From Archegozetes longisetosus (taxonomy: Eukaryota > Arthropoda > Arachnida > Sarcoptiformes > Trhypochthoniidae): a DNA stretch of 64,000 nt. How positions within the stretch are numbered: the first letter of the stretch is position 1; every line of letters begins with the position of its first letter. The notes beneath the pieces were generated by a model. It was not told where the DNA came from and searched no databases. It worked only from the letters and a program-made list of their open reading frames with translations. Below, piece by piece: positions 45,705 to 57,479 of the stretch. The translations under genes were made by a program, and so were the position numbers. The DNA lies in NCBI GenBank assembly GCA_018873245.2, contig JAEMBT020000001.1, forward strand, positions 9,892,220 to 9,956,219, in the 5' to 3' direction.

Positions 45705-48177
45705 GGTTCACAATATTTAAGGTCAACAATAATTTTTTACCTTTAGATTTTCTTTTTTTTAAAAATATTACTGTATTTTAGGAGAATTTCTTTGAAGTAG
45801 ATAAGATTACTTGTTAAAATTGACTCATCATATCTTTTCCTATGCAGTATTCATGAACTATTCCTAACTATTGCCACTAATTCATAGACTTAATGCTGAA
45901 ATAAATAAATTGAATCTCATCAAAAAATCTAATGTTATTTTGAGTTCTACTTAAAAATTCCAAAGTTTAATTTGATAAACAGATCTTATGTGTTTATGAT
46001 GTGTCAATTGATATTCATCACTTTTATTACTTTTTCATGCTTCAAATAATGAATCAAGCTGTTATAGTCTATTTCGAAGTTATAAATATTGTTTTTGAAA
46101 CTAAAACTATTCATATTTTAAGTTGACATATTAGTAGTTTTGGTTTTTTCGTACGAGCTATTTTGATACGAATCAGGAACATGAAATACAACAATTTTTT
46201 AAGTTACTAGTTTACTGATTATATATTTTATAAACAAGATGTTAAATGGTTAATATGTTTCTTGTATTGAATGCGATCAATTTTACAAAATCCACAAATC
46301 CTTCATATATACATTTCTCATATTCGCATGTACTATCGCTCAAAAGTATGGAAATCAAAGTAATTAACTTGATGTTTTGTCTTAGACCATATATAACTTA
46401 ATTAATTCTGAAATCTTGACGAACTTTGTCCTAAATCAAAGCGTAATGTTTTATGACTCAAATGATATCAATATATAAAATAATTTTACATTTTAAGTAA
46501 AATTATGAACAATCAAAAATTTTCGTCATATTTTGTGCTATAACAAATGAGTAAATATTCATTTTGAAAAAATTTAATTTACAATTCTTCAAAATTAAAC
46601 TAAACAGAATATCAATTCGATAAAATATATTTCGATCGAAATATATTGATTTAAAATTAATTTCCTAAAGAATGGTCAAATTTGAAAAATTTAATAAAGC
46701 TCAATGTTTTCAGATATTTTTGATGAGAAATTAAAGTAAAGAATATTATACCATAGCTGAGATGATTGGATGCAGTCAAAACAAATATTTAGATGAAAGT
46801 GGTTTAATAATTCATTAAAATATACTTGAAATATTTAATAATTGAACTGTAGTCAATTAGCATTAAAGATCAAATTATCTTCTATTTAGTGTTGTAGATG
46901 AGTTCTATTTGAAATTTCCGAAATGAAACTTGCTTGACTGAATATAATTTTTAAGATATTCAAGATATTCAAATGGAAATTTTAGAACTTGATGACTTAG
47001 AGCTCATTTGAAGGGATATATTTGCTCGTAACTAGACTATAAATGGTAAAAAATAAAAATTCGATATACTTGAAGATTATTTAAGCCAAATAAAACTGAT
47101 GAATAGTCTTTCTTTTGTGATTTAGGTTACGAATCATAAATTGATCATAGAGACTCTATTTTCGATCGAGAATTGACTCACCAGCTAGAATATTGTGAAA
47201 ATAATGTTATGAGTTGACTCATAATTTGAGTCTTTACAACAGCAAAATGAATTTATTTTAATTACTCTAGTTTAAAACAAGTCATAGAAACTTCTTATAA
47301 TAATTATTATATTATGTAAAACATCTATATACGAGTTTAGTTTCCTATTACAAGATAAAATATGGTTATGATATATAATATGTTTATGATATATAATATG
47401 TTATTTCAATCGGGATTCAATTTCTCTAAAAAAGGAATGTGAGAAAATTGAGAGCAAAAGAAAAGGATATAAGCAAATGTTTGAGAGAAAGTGGGGGAGT
47501 GGAGATGTAGTGATGGAAGAGAAAAGATCTGTTGAGGAATTGAACCGATTTTTTTGATTGACTTAAAATAAAAGTTTAGAGTATAATAGTTACGATAAAG
47601 ACTATTCGAGTTGAATTTTGCGTTATCAACAAATTTACTGATATATTCAATTGTTTTTCATATGTTAATCAATATTTTTCTTTGTAAAATTTAAGTAATA
47701 AAATTTTATATTTTGACTTTAAATAGTGTCTTTAGCAATTAAATAAAAATAATAAATATATAAGTTGTAAATAGCTAAAGAGTTGATTCTAGGGATCTCC
47801 AGCATAACAATAAAGAACTTACAGACTTCTTAACGGAAGTTTTTGGATTCGAATTTTTATTATCAATTATGACTTATTCGAAAAAAAAGTAATCTACAGT
47901 TTACATCATATTTTAGATCTTGGGAACAGTAAGCTCACAAAATCCCTAAGTTAATAATGAAGAAATGAATAAAAAATCGATTGTTCAGAAGGCGAGAGGA
48001 TGGAAAAAACTGTTTAGTTTCAAATTATGACAATAATTATACATTTATTAATTATCTTTCAACAAATTTATTGTCATTATAATATTCACTCTGCTCCTTT
48101 GAAATATACTCTATTAAATAGAAAATAAGATATATGAATTTTACAAATTTTCTTTCCTTGAATATTTCAAAATCAAA
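45705..48177. repeat. Duplicated spacer between GT92 and P450 (unit 2)
   Basis: It aligns with unit 1 (15143-17844) but lacks that unit's piggyBac-type and hAT-type MITEs, and instead carries a solo LTR. The Tc1 remnant is at about 46320-46795. A perfect palindrome ATTTCGATCGAAAT lies near 46628-46641. Confidence 0.85.
47205..47809. mobile_element. Solo LTR, TG...CA ends, 4-bp TSD ATAA
   Basis: A 605-bp insert absent from unit 1 starts TGTTATGAG and ends CATAACA. It is flanked by ATAA at 47201-47204 and 47810-47813. There is no TIR beyond TGTTATG, no ORF, and several AATAAA-like signals in the second half. These are features of an LTR left by recombination. The TGTTATGAG start recalls BEL/Pao LTRs, but the superfamily is not settled. 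Confidence 0.75.
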
Positions 48178-48707
48178 TTATCTCAATTTAAACTTCATTT
48201 TAATCTCTGAACTAGGTTTGAGAATTGCCGCGATGTCTAGTTTCATATTGTTTCTATATGTCAATGACTCGATTCGATATTTTCTCAGTATTGAAGCGAT
48301 TAATGCCTTTTCTTCAAGTAAAGCGAACTTTTGTCCGATACAATTTCGTGGACCAGCACTAAATGGTACAAAACTATATGGATGTCTATTATTACTACTC
48401 TCGTTCGCAAATCTATCGGGATCGAAAACTTCTGGATTAGGAAATATATCAGGATCTCTGTGAAGCATATATATAAGGACTAGACATGTTGTGTCAGTTG
48501 GTACTTCGTAATTTTGAACAGCAAATGGTTGGGAATTTTGTCGTGCGATATAAGGAACCGGTGGATATAAACGTAACGATTCTTTTATGCATTGTTCCAA
48601 ATATTTCATATTTCGTAAATCTTCAATATTTATGTCACGATCGATATCATCATAGAATATTCCATCTAATTCTTCATGTATTTCTTCCTAACATTTTTAT
48701 CAAATAA
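48178..48707 (-). pseudogene. P450 (CYP4) fragment C: last exon only
   Basis: 48687-48178 is the last exon, nearly identical to genes A and B (KESLRLYPP, PFSAGPRNCIGQ), and still open. About 20 bp of the preceding intron follow. Then the sequence switches at about 48708 to the DNA found at 42705, next to GT92. Exons 1-6 are absent. It lacks the membrane anchor and helices C and I, so it cannot form a P450. It marks the breakpoint of a tandem duplication. Confidence 0.93.
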
Positions 48708-49803
48708 AAATAATGTATTTTAAGGCGATTCTGAACTATGAATCAACAAATTTTATCTAAATTCTAAAATTACGTTATAATATTGATGAAATTTGTATCA
48801 AAATATAAATAGTTTTTTGAATATTTAATGATACAAAGTTTCGAAAGTTATATACCTTGAAAGCTTATTGTTGAACTAGTTTGATTATTAAAAACTACTT
48901 TTTGACATTTAAATTATTTCACTAGCTATAAATTGTTAAAACAAATTCATAATTCAATCAAAAAATAGTTTAGGAAATAAAACTTAATCAACGGACAAAT
49001 ATAATCACAATAAATTTTGACACAATAAGAAATCTGATCAAAAAAGCAATGGAACACTGTATTTATATAAACTGTAAAATTAGATGTGGTCGCTTGATTC
49101 ATATGCTGTTCATGTAGTGTTGTGTTTATGAGAAGCGCTGTCGTAATTCCATAATTCGAATGATGGCATGACCAGAAAGCTTATACATTAAAACTAGTAG
49201 TGGCTCAAAATGAATAGTTGTTACCTAAAATGATGGTCTATCAAATTAGACTTCAGCATTTCCGCCATTTGAATGTAGTTTCAAATTCGAATAAGATATA
49301 ATCATACCTAATTCGAAATAACTCCATAAAGTAATTAATTAAGATATTTTTAGTAAAATTTTCGGAGATAAATATCAACAAAAAATATATTCAATTTCTA
49401 GAGGACTACTATGGCTTAGAGGTGAGGAAGTCGAACTTTGGGACCAGTCTGAGGATTAATTATCTTAGTCATTATGGTTCTTTAGTCACGATGCATTAGA
49501 CACTTGTTCTACATTATAACCGCATCTGACAAGAAGCATATGCTTTGTCCGGCGGCCATGCAAAAAATTCCTTGTAATAAGGCTCGAACAAATCTCCAGA
49601 GAGTGGGGGTATAAAAATGAATGAAAAAACGAACTGTTCGATTTCTAGTTTACTGACGATTTTAAAGTTATTTGGATTACTTGAATCAAAGGATATCAAA
49701 ATGAATTCTTATAGAACTGCCTACAAACTTAGTGGATAAACTATTTATCAATATCATTAACCTCCACGAAAAAGTTTTATAAAGATATCGTCAAATATTT
49801 AGA
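48708..49803. repeat. Duplicated 3' flank of GT92 copy 3 (matches 42705-43794)
   Basis: The match to unit 2 begins with TGTATTTTAAGGCGATTCTG and continues with few substitutions and small indels to GT92 copy 3. Confidence 0.85.
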
Positions 49804-51712
49804 TTAAAATAAGTTTTTAAATACAATTTTCATATTACGATTGAGTTCTTCATAATATTTCCAAATAATATTGTCAGTTACGGCACATTTTTTCTTATCT
49901 ACAAATTTACAATCTTTTGGCAAATATACTTCGCTTCTATAATGCATAAAATAGCCATGATTTGAACTTATATGGTGTACAATGCACTTTTCGTATCCGT
50001 TTCTTGACAAACATCGCATAGGATGATGATTAGTAACCATTTCCACATTTCGAGTCGCGTGAAAACTTTTCGTATTATGGTATGTCAAATGTCCCCTGTA
50101 GATATGGCGCATCGAATATAAATAGGGCTCAAATTGATCAGTTTCTGCATCAACATAAACTAATCCTTGCATATTATAGTATGAACAAATCTTTTCAATA
50201 TATGTCTTGTCCACAATCGATTCCTTTAAATAAAATTAATAATAACTTATTTAGTTTTCGTCAAATTAAATTAAAATTATTTAATATTTTAATTGAAGTA
50301 AACCTGAATTTGTTTAAGCATTTGAGACCAATTGTATGCATTATAAGGAACAATAACTTCGTCGATATCGAATACAACTATATATTCATAATTATGAATA
50401 TTTCTATAAAAACAATCATTCAACTCGAGTAACTCTTGTGGCCAAAATATATTGAGAATATTATTATAATACCATTGATACAAAAGTTTATTATTAATTT
50501 GAAAACCGGAAGTTGCAATCGCCTCAAATCAACAAAATTCTAAATAAAACGATCAGAAGTAATGAATCAATTTTTAAGTATAAATAATTCTATTAATGAG
50601 TTATTCGATACCTTTTCTCGATAATAATTCAATACTTTTTCCATATTTTTGGTCACAGAATATGAATAGAGAAATACTTTGTCTGCTCCTAATATTTTCA
50701 ATAACTCTAACCACTCTATGAGTCTTACGCTCAAATCGATAGTTCCAAATCGAAATGCTTGAACACAAACAGCAAATTCTTTTTTCACAACTGATTTCTC
50801 ATAAATAACTCTTAAATAGTTATCAAGTTTAACATCACACGAATTATTAGTTATTATCGCAACCACTTTAGGAACTGTATCTCTTATTGCATTTGGTATG
50901 TCACATGAAATTGAGTAAACTAGATGAACTCCTTTTTTCATAAACATATTCGTGGGCCAGTACCAAACAAGATCTATCGATGAAACTTTTGATAAAATTG
51001 GTTTTGTTTATTTTCGAAGTATAATAAACATCTTCATGTCAATGATGTAACGGAGATATATAAAAACATCCAATTAGTAACATTTTTTAACTTAAAACTT
51101 TAAAATCTTACCGCATTTTGATTTTCTTTAGTGCTTCAAAATGATCTGTCACTCCAATTATTTTAACTTTTTAATATTTTGTCGATTATCATAATATGCG
51201 TTATACATAGATGCTGTCAATTCATTAGTATTAATGAGTGACTGCCAATAAATATTATTGAACTTTAGTAAATGAGGTGATGGAAGTGGTGTCTCACAAA
51301 CTGTTAAATCACTGTTTTGCCAGTCATGAGTATTGTTATATTTTTGCCATTCAGACCAATATTTAATTGGGACATTCGATTCCTTTTCAATTGAACTAAA
51401 AATTAGATTTTGTGACATAACTGTTTTTTTTAGTAAATTTGGAAAATCTGTTTCATCAGAAAGATCTTTATCGGATTCCTGATTACTTTTCGGCGAAAGT
51501 TCACTTATTTCATAATTTTTGATTGTCTTCGATGAACCATTCTTTTTATAGGCCCAATGAGTCATTTGTGATGTGTTCATTTTTCCATTTTTGAAATCAG
51601 ATGAATCAAATAATTTCATTAGAAATATTATTATTACTATTGATATAGCAAATACTGACAATCTTTTTGTTTTAATATATCGAAATTTTATCAAACCATT
51701 AAAAACTGACAT
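49804..51712 (-). pseudogene. GT92 glycosyltransferase copy 3, two frameshifts
   Basis: It has the same exon plan as copy 2. Exon 1 starts at 51712 with the TM anchor. One T is missing in the run near 51170 relative to copies 1 and 2, ending the frame at QNIKKLK. Exon 2 (to about 50611) keeps IEWLELLKILGADKVFLYSY. In exon 3 one C is missing near 50507 (AAAACCGG versus AAAACCCGG), so the frame is lost before YQWYYNN. The motif FDIDEVIVPYNAYNW is intact in the downstream frame. Exon 4 (about 50223-49804) is open. If the indels are assembly errors, this would be an intact gene. Domestication as a non-enzyme is unlikely. Confidence 0.8.
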
Positions 51713-52970
51713 GGTTCACAATATTTAAGGTCAACAATAATTTTTTACCTTTAGATTTTCTTTTTTTTGAAAAATATTACTTTATTTTAGGAGAATTTCT
51801 TTGAAGTAGATAGGATTATTTCTTAAAATTGACTCATCATATCTTTTCCTATGCAGTATTCATGAACTATTCCTAACCATTGCCACTAACTCATAGACTT
51901 AATGCTGAAATAAATGAATTGAATCTCATCAAAAATCTAATGTTATTTTGAGTTCTACTTAAAAATCCCAAAGTTTAATTTGATAAACAGATCTTATGTG
52001 TTTATGGTGTGTCAATTGATATTCATTACTTTTATTACTTTTTCATGCTTCAAATAATGAATCAAGTTGTTATAGTCTATTTCAAAGTTATAAATATTGT
52101 TTTTGAAACTAAAACTATTCATATTTTAAGTTGACATATTAGTAGTTTTCGTTTTTTCGTACGAGCTATTTTGATATGAATCAGGAACATAAATACAACA
52201 ATTTTTTAAGTTACTAGTTTACTGATTATATATTTTATAAACAAGATGTTAAATGGTTAATATATTTCTTGTATTGAATGTAATAAATTTTACAAAATCC
52301 ACAAATCCTTCAGATATACACTATCGCTGAAAAGTATGAAAATCTAAGTAGTTAATTAGATACCTTGTTTTTGACCATATATAACTTAATTAATTCGTAA
52401 ATTTTGGCAAACTTTTTCTTAAATCAATGCGTAATGATTTATGACTTAAACGATATAAATATATAAAATAATTTTACATTTTAAGTTAAATTATGACCAA
52501 TTAAAAATTTTCGTCATTTTTTCTTCTGTAATAAATGAGTAAATAATTTTTTGACTGAATCAAAGTAAGAAAATAGCCTTTTTTCAATTCTTCAAAACTA
52601 AACTAAACAGAATATCAATTCGGTAAAGCATACTTCAATTCGAAATATATTGATTTAAAATTAATTTCTTGAAGAATGGTCAAATTACTAGAATTCTCTG
52701 AAGCTGAACACCTTTGGATATTTTGAATGAGAAATGAAAGTAAAGAATGTCATACCATAGCTGAGATGATGGATGCAGTCAAAATAAATACTTAGATGAA
52801 AATGATTTAATAATACATAAAAATATACTTGAAATATTTAATAATTAAACTGTAGTCAATTAGCATTAAAGACCAAATTATCTTCTATTTAGTGCTGTAG
52901 ATGAACTCCGTTTGAAATTTCCGAAATGAAACTTGCTTGACTGAATATAATTTTTAAGATATTCAAGATA
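51713..52970. repeat. Duplicated spacer, unit 3, truncated
   Basis: It aligns with 45705-46975 of unit 2 but is more diverged beyond about 52300. It includes the Tc1 remnant (end near 52316, HTH near 52675-52795). Homology stops near 52970, after AAGATATTCAAGATATT. Confidence 0.8.
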
Positions 52971-53560
52971 TTGGAATGGAGATAGATTGACAAAATTGAT
53001 CATGGGACGATCTGTATTTAAAATCTCAGTGGGTGTATCTGCAGATTTGCTGTCATGAATTCTCAGACATTTATAATTTAATGCAAATGTCTGATTCATC
53101 AATGACTCGAAATTTGAAAAGGATGTTGATTTTGCCGTGTCCTGGCCATTACGTTTAATAAAGACTTAGCTATTATGTTGATGGAGGAAGGATTAGGTGA
53201 AGAGCAGGTTTCGATAATGCTTAATCTTGTTCTACATTACCTAAAGTTAACACATGAACGTCTAATTGAAGCCTATGATTTTAGAGGTGAATGATTTTCA
53301 TACTTCTGAGAAAGGTTTTGAAATGCAGCTATACTTATTTCTGACGCTCAGAGAATGAATCAAACACTTGTTGGCAAGTTCAACAAATTATAAGTTAATC
53401 AAAATTACTGTCTTTAGTGTTTATATGGAAAAGGTTTTAATAAGTTTTGGGATCGAAGACTTAAATTAATACAAATTGTCTTTCGATTGATTTAATCTAT
53501 TTGTCGAAGGCCTATCGTGCTCTATATTTTTCAGTATCTCTCGGTTACTAAAGCTACTTT
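52971..53560. other. Gene-free spacer right of unit 3
   Basis: No recognised gene. A few short open segments occur on both strands without a domain. Confidence 0.35.
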
Positions 53561-53795
53561 TTCTTAACATTTCAGTGTTTTATATTCAAGATTTCAAAGC
53601 AATCGAACCAGTAGTTTTTAACTAGTGACCATTTAAAAACATCTAGTCAGACGATCTATTCAATGAATTTTAAATATTGAAAACTAACTATATTTTCGGA
53701 CTAGATATCCTTAAATGATCACTAGTTAAAAACTACTGATTCGATTGTTTTGAAATCTTGAATATAAAACACTGAAATGTTGAGGAAAAATGGCT
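53555..53795. mobile_element. Near-perfect palindromic (foldback) element, arms of about 85-100 bp
   Basis: The left arm AACATTTCAGTGTTTTATAT ... AGTAGTTTTTAACTAGTGA is repeated inverted at about 53690-53785 with few mismatches. The loop is about 45 bp. No ORF is present. Such hairpins are typical of foldback MITEs. Confidence 0.8.
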
Positions 53796-53851
53796 ATTTC
53801 AGTTTTTCTTTATCATCCCCAGAACGCTCTTTGCTTAAAACTTATTGACTT

Positions 53852-54425
53852 ACCTGGTACTAAGTGTCCAAAATTGACGCTCTATCAATTTTTAAATTAA
53901 AATTAAAACTATTTTATTTAAAATTGTGATTTTAATACGCGACAATCTCTCAAAGTATGCAGAGTGTAAATTACCTCCGATTCATTAAAAATCCACTTGT
54001 TTACAAAATACCGTTGAGTTTTGAGCAGGGCAATTTATAGATGTGTACATCGATTACCACGCGAAATGTGGTATTGAATAGCCCTTTACTCTCCAGACAT
54101 CACGCCTCTTGATTACTTTCTTTCAGGATATTTCAAGGACAGGGTCTTCAGTATTGCTCCAGACACCACTGATGAACTAAAATTGGTCTCAAGGAAGAAG
54201 TTAAGGAGATCAGAAGCAAAGTGCTCAAAAGAGTTACTGACAATTTTTAACTGAGGCTTCACCATTTGGTAGCCACCGGCATGGATACTTTTAAAATTTA
54301 GTTGATTAATTTGTATTGTCTACTGCTTATTATACTTTTCAAATTTTATTGATATCCTTTCCCATTTTAAATTTATTAAAATAATAAATAAATATAGCGT
54401 CAATTTTGAGACACATTGTACATGT
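53852..54425 (+). mobile_element. Internally deleted mariner with TIRs and a transposase tail
   Basis: The left end (TACCTGGTACTAAGTGTCCAAAATTGACGC) is inverted at the right end (54384-54420: GCGTCAATTTTGAGACACATTGTACATG). Between 54060 and 54260 the plus strand reads LLSPDITPLDYFLSGYFKDR, then APDTTDELK, a 1-nt shift, and KEEVKEIRSKVLKRVTDNF. This is the C-terminal end of a mariner transposase including the third catalytic Asp. The N-terminal two thirds are gone. Confidence 0.75.
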
Positions 54426-54912
54426 AAAAGTAATAGGTTTTGAACTTATTTTGTACTTTGCAGTTACTCTAGGCTCTCTAACTTATTTGATATTTAGAGT
54501 AAACACGTGAAAAGATTTTAAGTATTGACCTTATGGGGAATGAAGTGACGGACTAAAATATTTGAAGTCGCCAGGAGTCTGATCTCTTTCTGGTCAATTA
54601 GCTCACTTTTAGTATAAATTTTATTCCCTATATACAAATAAAAAATCTGATTTATCTTCGGTTTTAAGACTGAAACTCTAAATAAAATTATCATTTTAAA
54701 AGAATATGTAGTAACTTTGGATACAAATTTCAATCTACAAAAAATAATCAAATTTCACTGTTCAATACCTAAAATTCTATTATGAAACTCAAAAACTCAA
54801 CAAGTGAACGCGTTTTTATACTAAATTATCATTACTTTTTTTTAATCTTTTGAATTTATTATTGTTAAGTAAAAGATAGTATCATTTATTCATTAATTAT
54901 TGTCATTAAGAA
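54426..54912. other. 3' flank of DEG/ENaC gene
   Basis: This is AT-rich. A 77-codon minus ORF at 54518-54751 has no recognised domain and is probably chance. Confidence 0.4.
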
Positions 54913-56213
54913 TTAATCAGCATTTAAACAATTATTTCTTTTTCTATTTGCGCTCATCCTTTTATCAGAGCAGTTGTTGTTTATGGATATATTGACTTTT
55001 GTTTTAATCTTGTAATTAGCTATTTTGACAAACATATTTAATACTGAGGAGCAAACGTGTGATAACATCATTACAGAAAACCCAAACCATAAACTGACAA
55101 TACTTGCCATAAAGCACATGAATTCTTCTATTCGAATTTTAGGTGAATGAGTGAACGTGAGATTCGGTAAATCGGGTGGAAATACAACCATAAAAAACTT
55201 GTTATCCATATTAAATTCACTTCTTATTTCCTTGAAAGAAAAATATTCTCTAAAGCAATCATTACCTAAATCACAGGCATTTAGACATATTTTTGCAATC
55301 ATGAAATCCAGACTATAATTTGTATTGTAAAGATCCAGCGTATCAACGATATGGTCATCACTTAATTCATCGGTCAAATAATTTCCTGGCCATCCCTTCA
55401 GTTCGTTTCTCAGGTATTTTATTTTACATTTTAGGACACAGTCATATCTTGATTTGTGTCCAAATGAGTTATAATTAGCACAAGATGTCGCATATGGTTT
55501 AGGCATTAGTTTAACATTTGTTATATGGAATTTAGTTGAAGAGATCATATCTTTTTCATATACAACTTTCACAAAATTATCTTCGTATGAATCGACTATC
55601 ATTTCGTTTCTCGAATGAATATAGAGTAATAGCTCAGGAATACTTGTATTTATATAGATTCCGAACATTTCTGTCCAGTAGTTTTTGATTCTTAAATCAT
55701 ATTCAACAATATATCTGTCATCTGGTTCTTGTTTTAATTGAGTAAAGAATGTGAAACATGATTGATTTCCGTCAATAGATTGTCTTATGGAGATATCTGT
55801 TCACAATTTATGAATAAAGTCGAATCATTGAAAGCTTTGGGTTTCAATACTTCACAGCTATTGAAAACTTCTTTTGCAGAATATAAAGCATTGAATTGTT
55901 GTTTAATCGTTAAGCGATTCAAGTAATCATTGATAGAGAAATTTGGCAGTTTAGAAATGTTATGAAGTAATTCTTTTCTAATTAGATGTTTCTTCAGAAT
56001 ACATAAAGTAATAGCCGGTAATGATATGACAGATTCGTCCTCATACCTCACATTAGTATTTGTCTCGTACAAGAAATAGTGGTCACAAATGTGGTAGATT
56101 TGATATAAACATCCAGTCATACAAATAATTAGGAATAAAATACGAATTTTCTTATCCATAGTAAACATTAATAAAATTATTAATATTCTTATTGATAATA
56201 AACATTTGAACAA
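54913..56213 (-). CDS. DEG/ENaC (pickpocket-like) sodium channel, 1-nt frameshift
   Basis: The gene appears to be single-exon. The likely start is ATG 56159 (MDKKIRILFLII), or 56213 in frame. TM1 is followed by VRYEDESVISLPAITLC, the conserved post-TM1 motif. The frame stops at 55785 but continues shifted by one base as QSIDGNQSCFTFFTQLKQ, a family motif, then MFGIYIN through to 54913. Cys-rich extracellular segments (CANYN, RYDCVLKC, CLNACDLGNDC) precede TM2 (EEFMCFMASIVSLWFGFSVM). TM2 carries an SLWFGFS segment at the pore. The expected product is about 430 aa. The family forms trimeric amiloride-type Na+ channels gated by peptides, protons or touch. The single frameshift near 55795 is either an assembly error or a recent inactivation. 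Confidence 0.85.
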
Positions 56214-56820
56214 AATTTAACAATGAATTGAAACAGGACAGGAATCTTTGATTTAAAATTATATTTTAATATAATTTCCTGGAGTTATAAATGTTTTATT
56301 ATCTATGGCTTATCTTTTATGAAATGAGAATAAAGTGTTCTCTTAGATTTGCGTATTTTGTATGTTTCACGAAGTGCAAATCAACATAATAGTCAACATT
56401 TTATGTTACAAATGAATCAGTAAAAGTACTTATCCTTAATGTATTCAGTTATGGATATATTAATACTCTCAATACTAAACTTCTTGTTATTTATCTTTAT
56501 GTATATTGATTTTCGAATTAGTATCGAAATAAACATATCAAAATGAATCTATTCACTCATATTATTCGTTGTGTTTCTAAAGTATTCAGCGATTTAAATA
56601 AAACATGGAGAGAGAATGATGAATATCAAAATATATCAGTTTATGTTAACTGCATTGTATGCGTAAATTTTAATCAGCTACTTTGCTTAATGCAATTCTA
56701 CTTATACTTAAGTCAATGTCATTTTCATCTCATAAATGCTTTTATAATAAAGAAATTTTCGTTGACATTTACTCATTAAGTTTATCGCAATACTTATTCT
56801 CCCAATATTTTCGGTATGAT
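56214..56820. other. 5' flank of DEG/ENaC gene
   Basis: No promoter motif stood out. A 78-codon plus-strand ORF (56543-56779) has no recognisable domain. Confidence 0.35.
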
Positions 56821-56827
56821 TGTACTT

Positions 56828-56990
56828 TATGGGGGTAAGGGTGTTTCACCCACTCCGCCCCCACTTTATATATATCGTTGGACTCAGCTCGATGAGACGA
56901 GTTCATCGATACCCTACTTGGGACCCTAGGGCCCAGCTACAAAAAAGTTGTGCCTAGGTCCACCATATATACACCGTTCGACAGAGACGT
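56828..56990. repeat. Fragment related to foldback family at 5074-5596
   Basis: GGGACCCTAGGGCCCAGCT and GTGCCTAGGTCC recall the inner arm blocks of the 5 kb foldback element. The stretch is GC-richer than its flanks and shows GGGGGTAAGGGTG/CACCC...CCCCCAC self-complementarity. It is a truncated copy. Confidence 0.45.
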
Positions 56991-57479
56991 TCTAGTTGAA
57001 TATATTTCGACTTTTTTGTTATTTTTCAATGACTTTAAACTTTGATAGTTAAGATCTCGTCAATTTGAACTTAATTAATTCATTCAATCTCATAGACAGC
57101 GGACTAATCGGGTGTGTTCTAAGGCGAGGTTACAATACTTTTTACTCTCAGTCCTAATTGAATAAATATCATTCAGTATTGAAAAACGTTTATCTGGTAA
57201 TTTTCTTAAGATATATGAACTACTAATGGATAGACATAATAATTTAAGCGGCAGACATGAAATATAAAACATTATTTCCAACATTTAAAAAATGTTATTA
57301 ATATTTATACTTTTAACATCATATTTATAACGAAAATTCCCTGATTTGAGTTTGCGCTTTATTTTATTTATCAGACATATTAAAAGTTCTAAACTTTTTC
57401 TCAGATACATAATGTAAACATAGCATTGTAAGTCTATCAAGAAAAATATCTCAGTAAAAGATCCACGGTTGACGCAATA

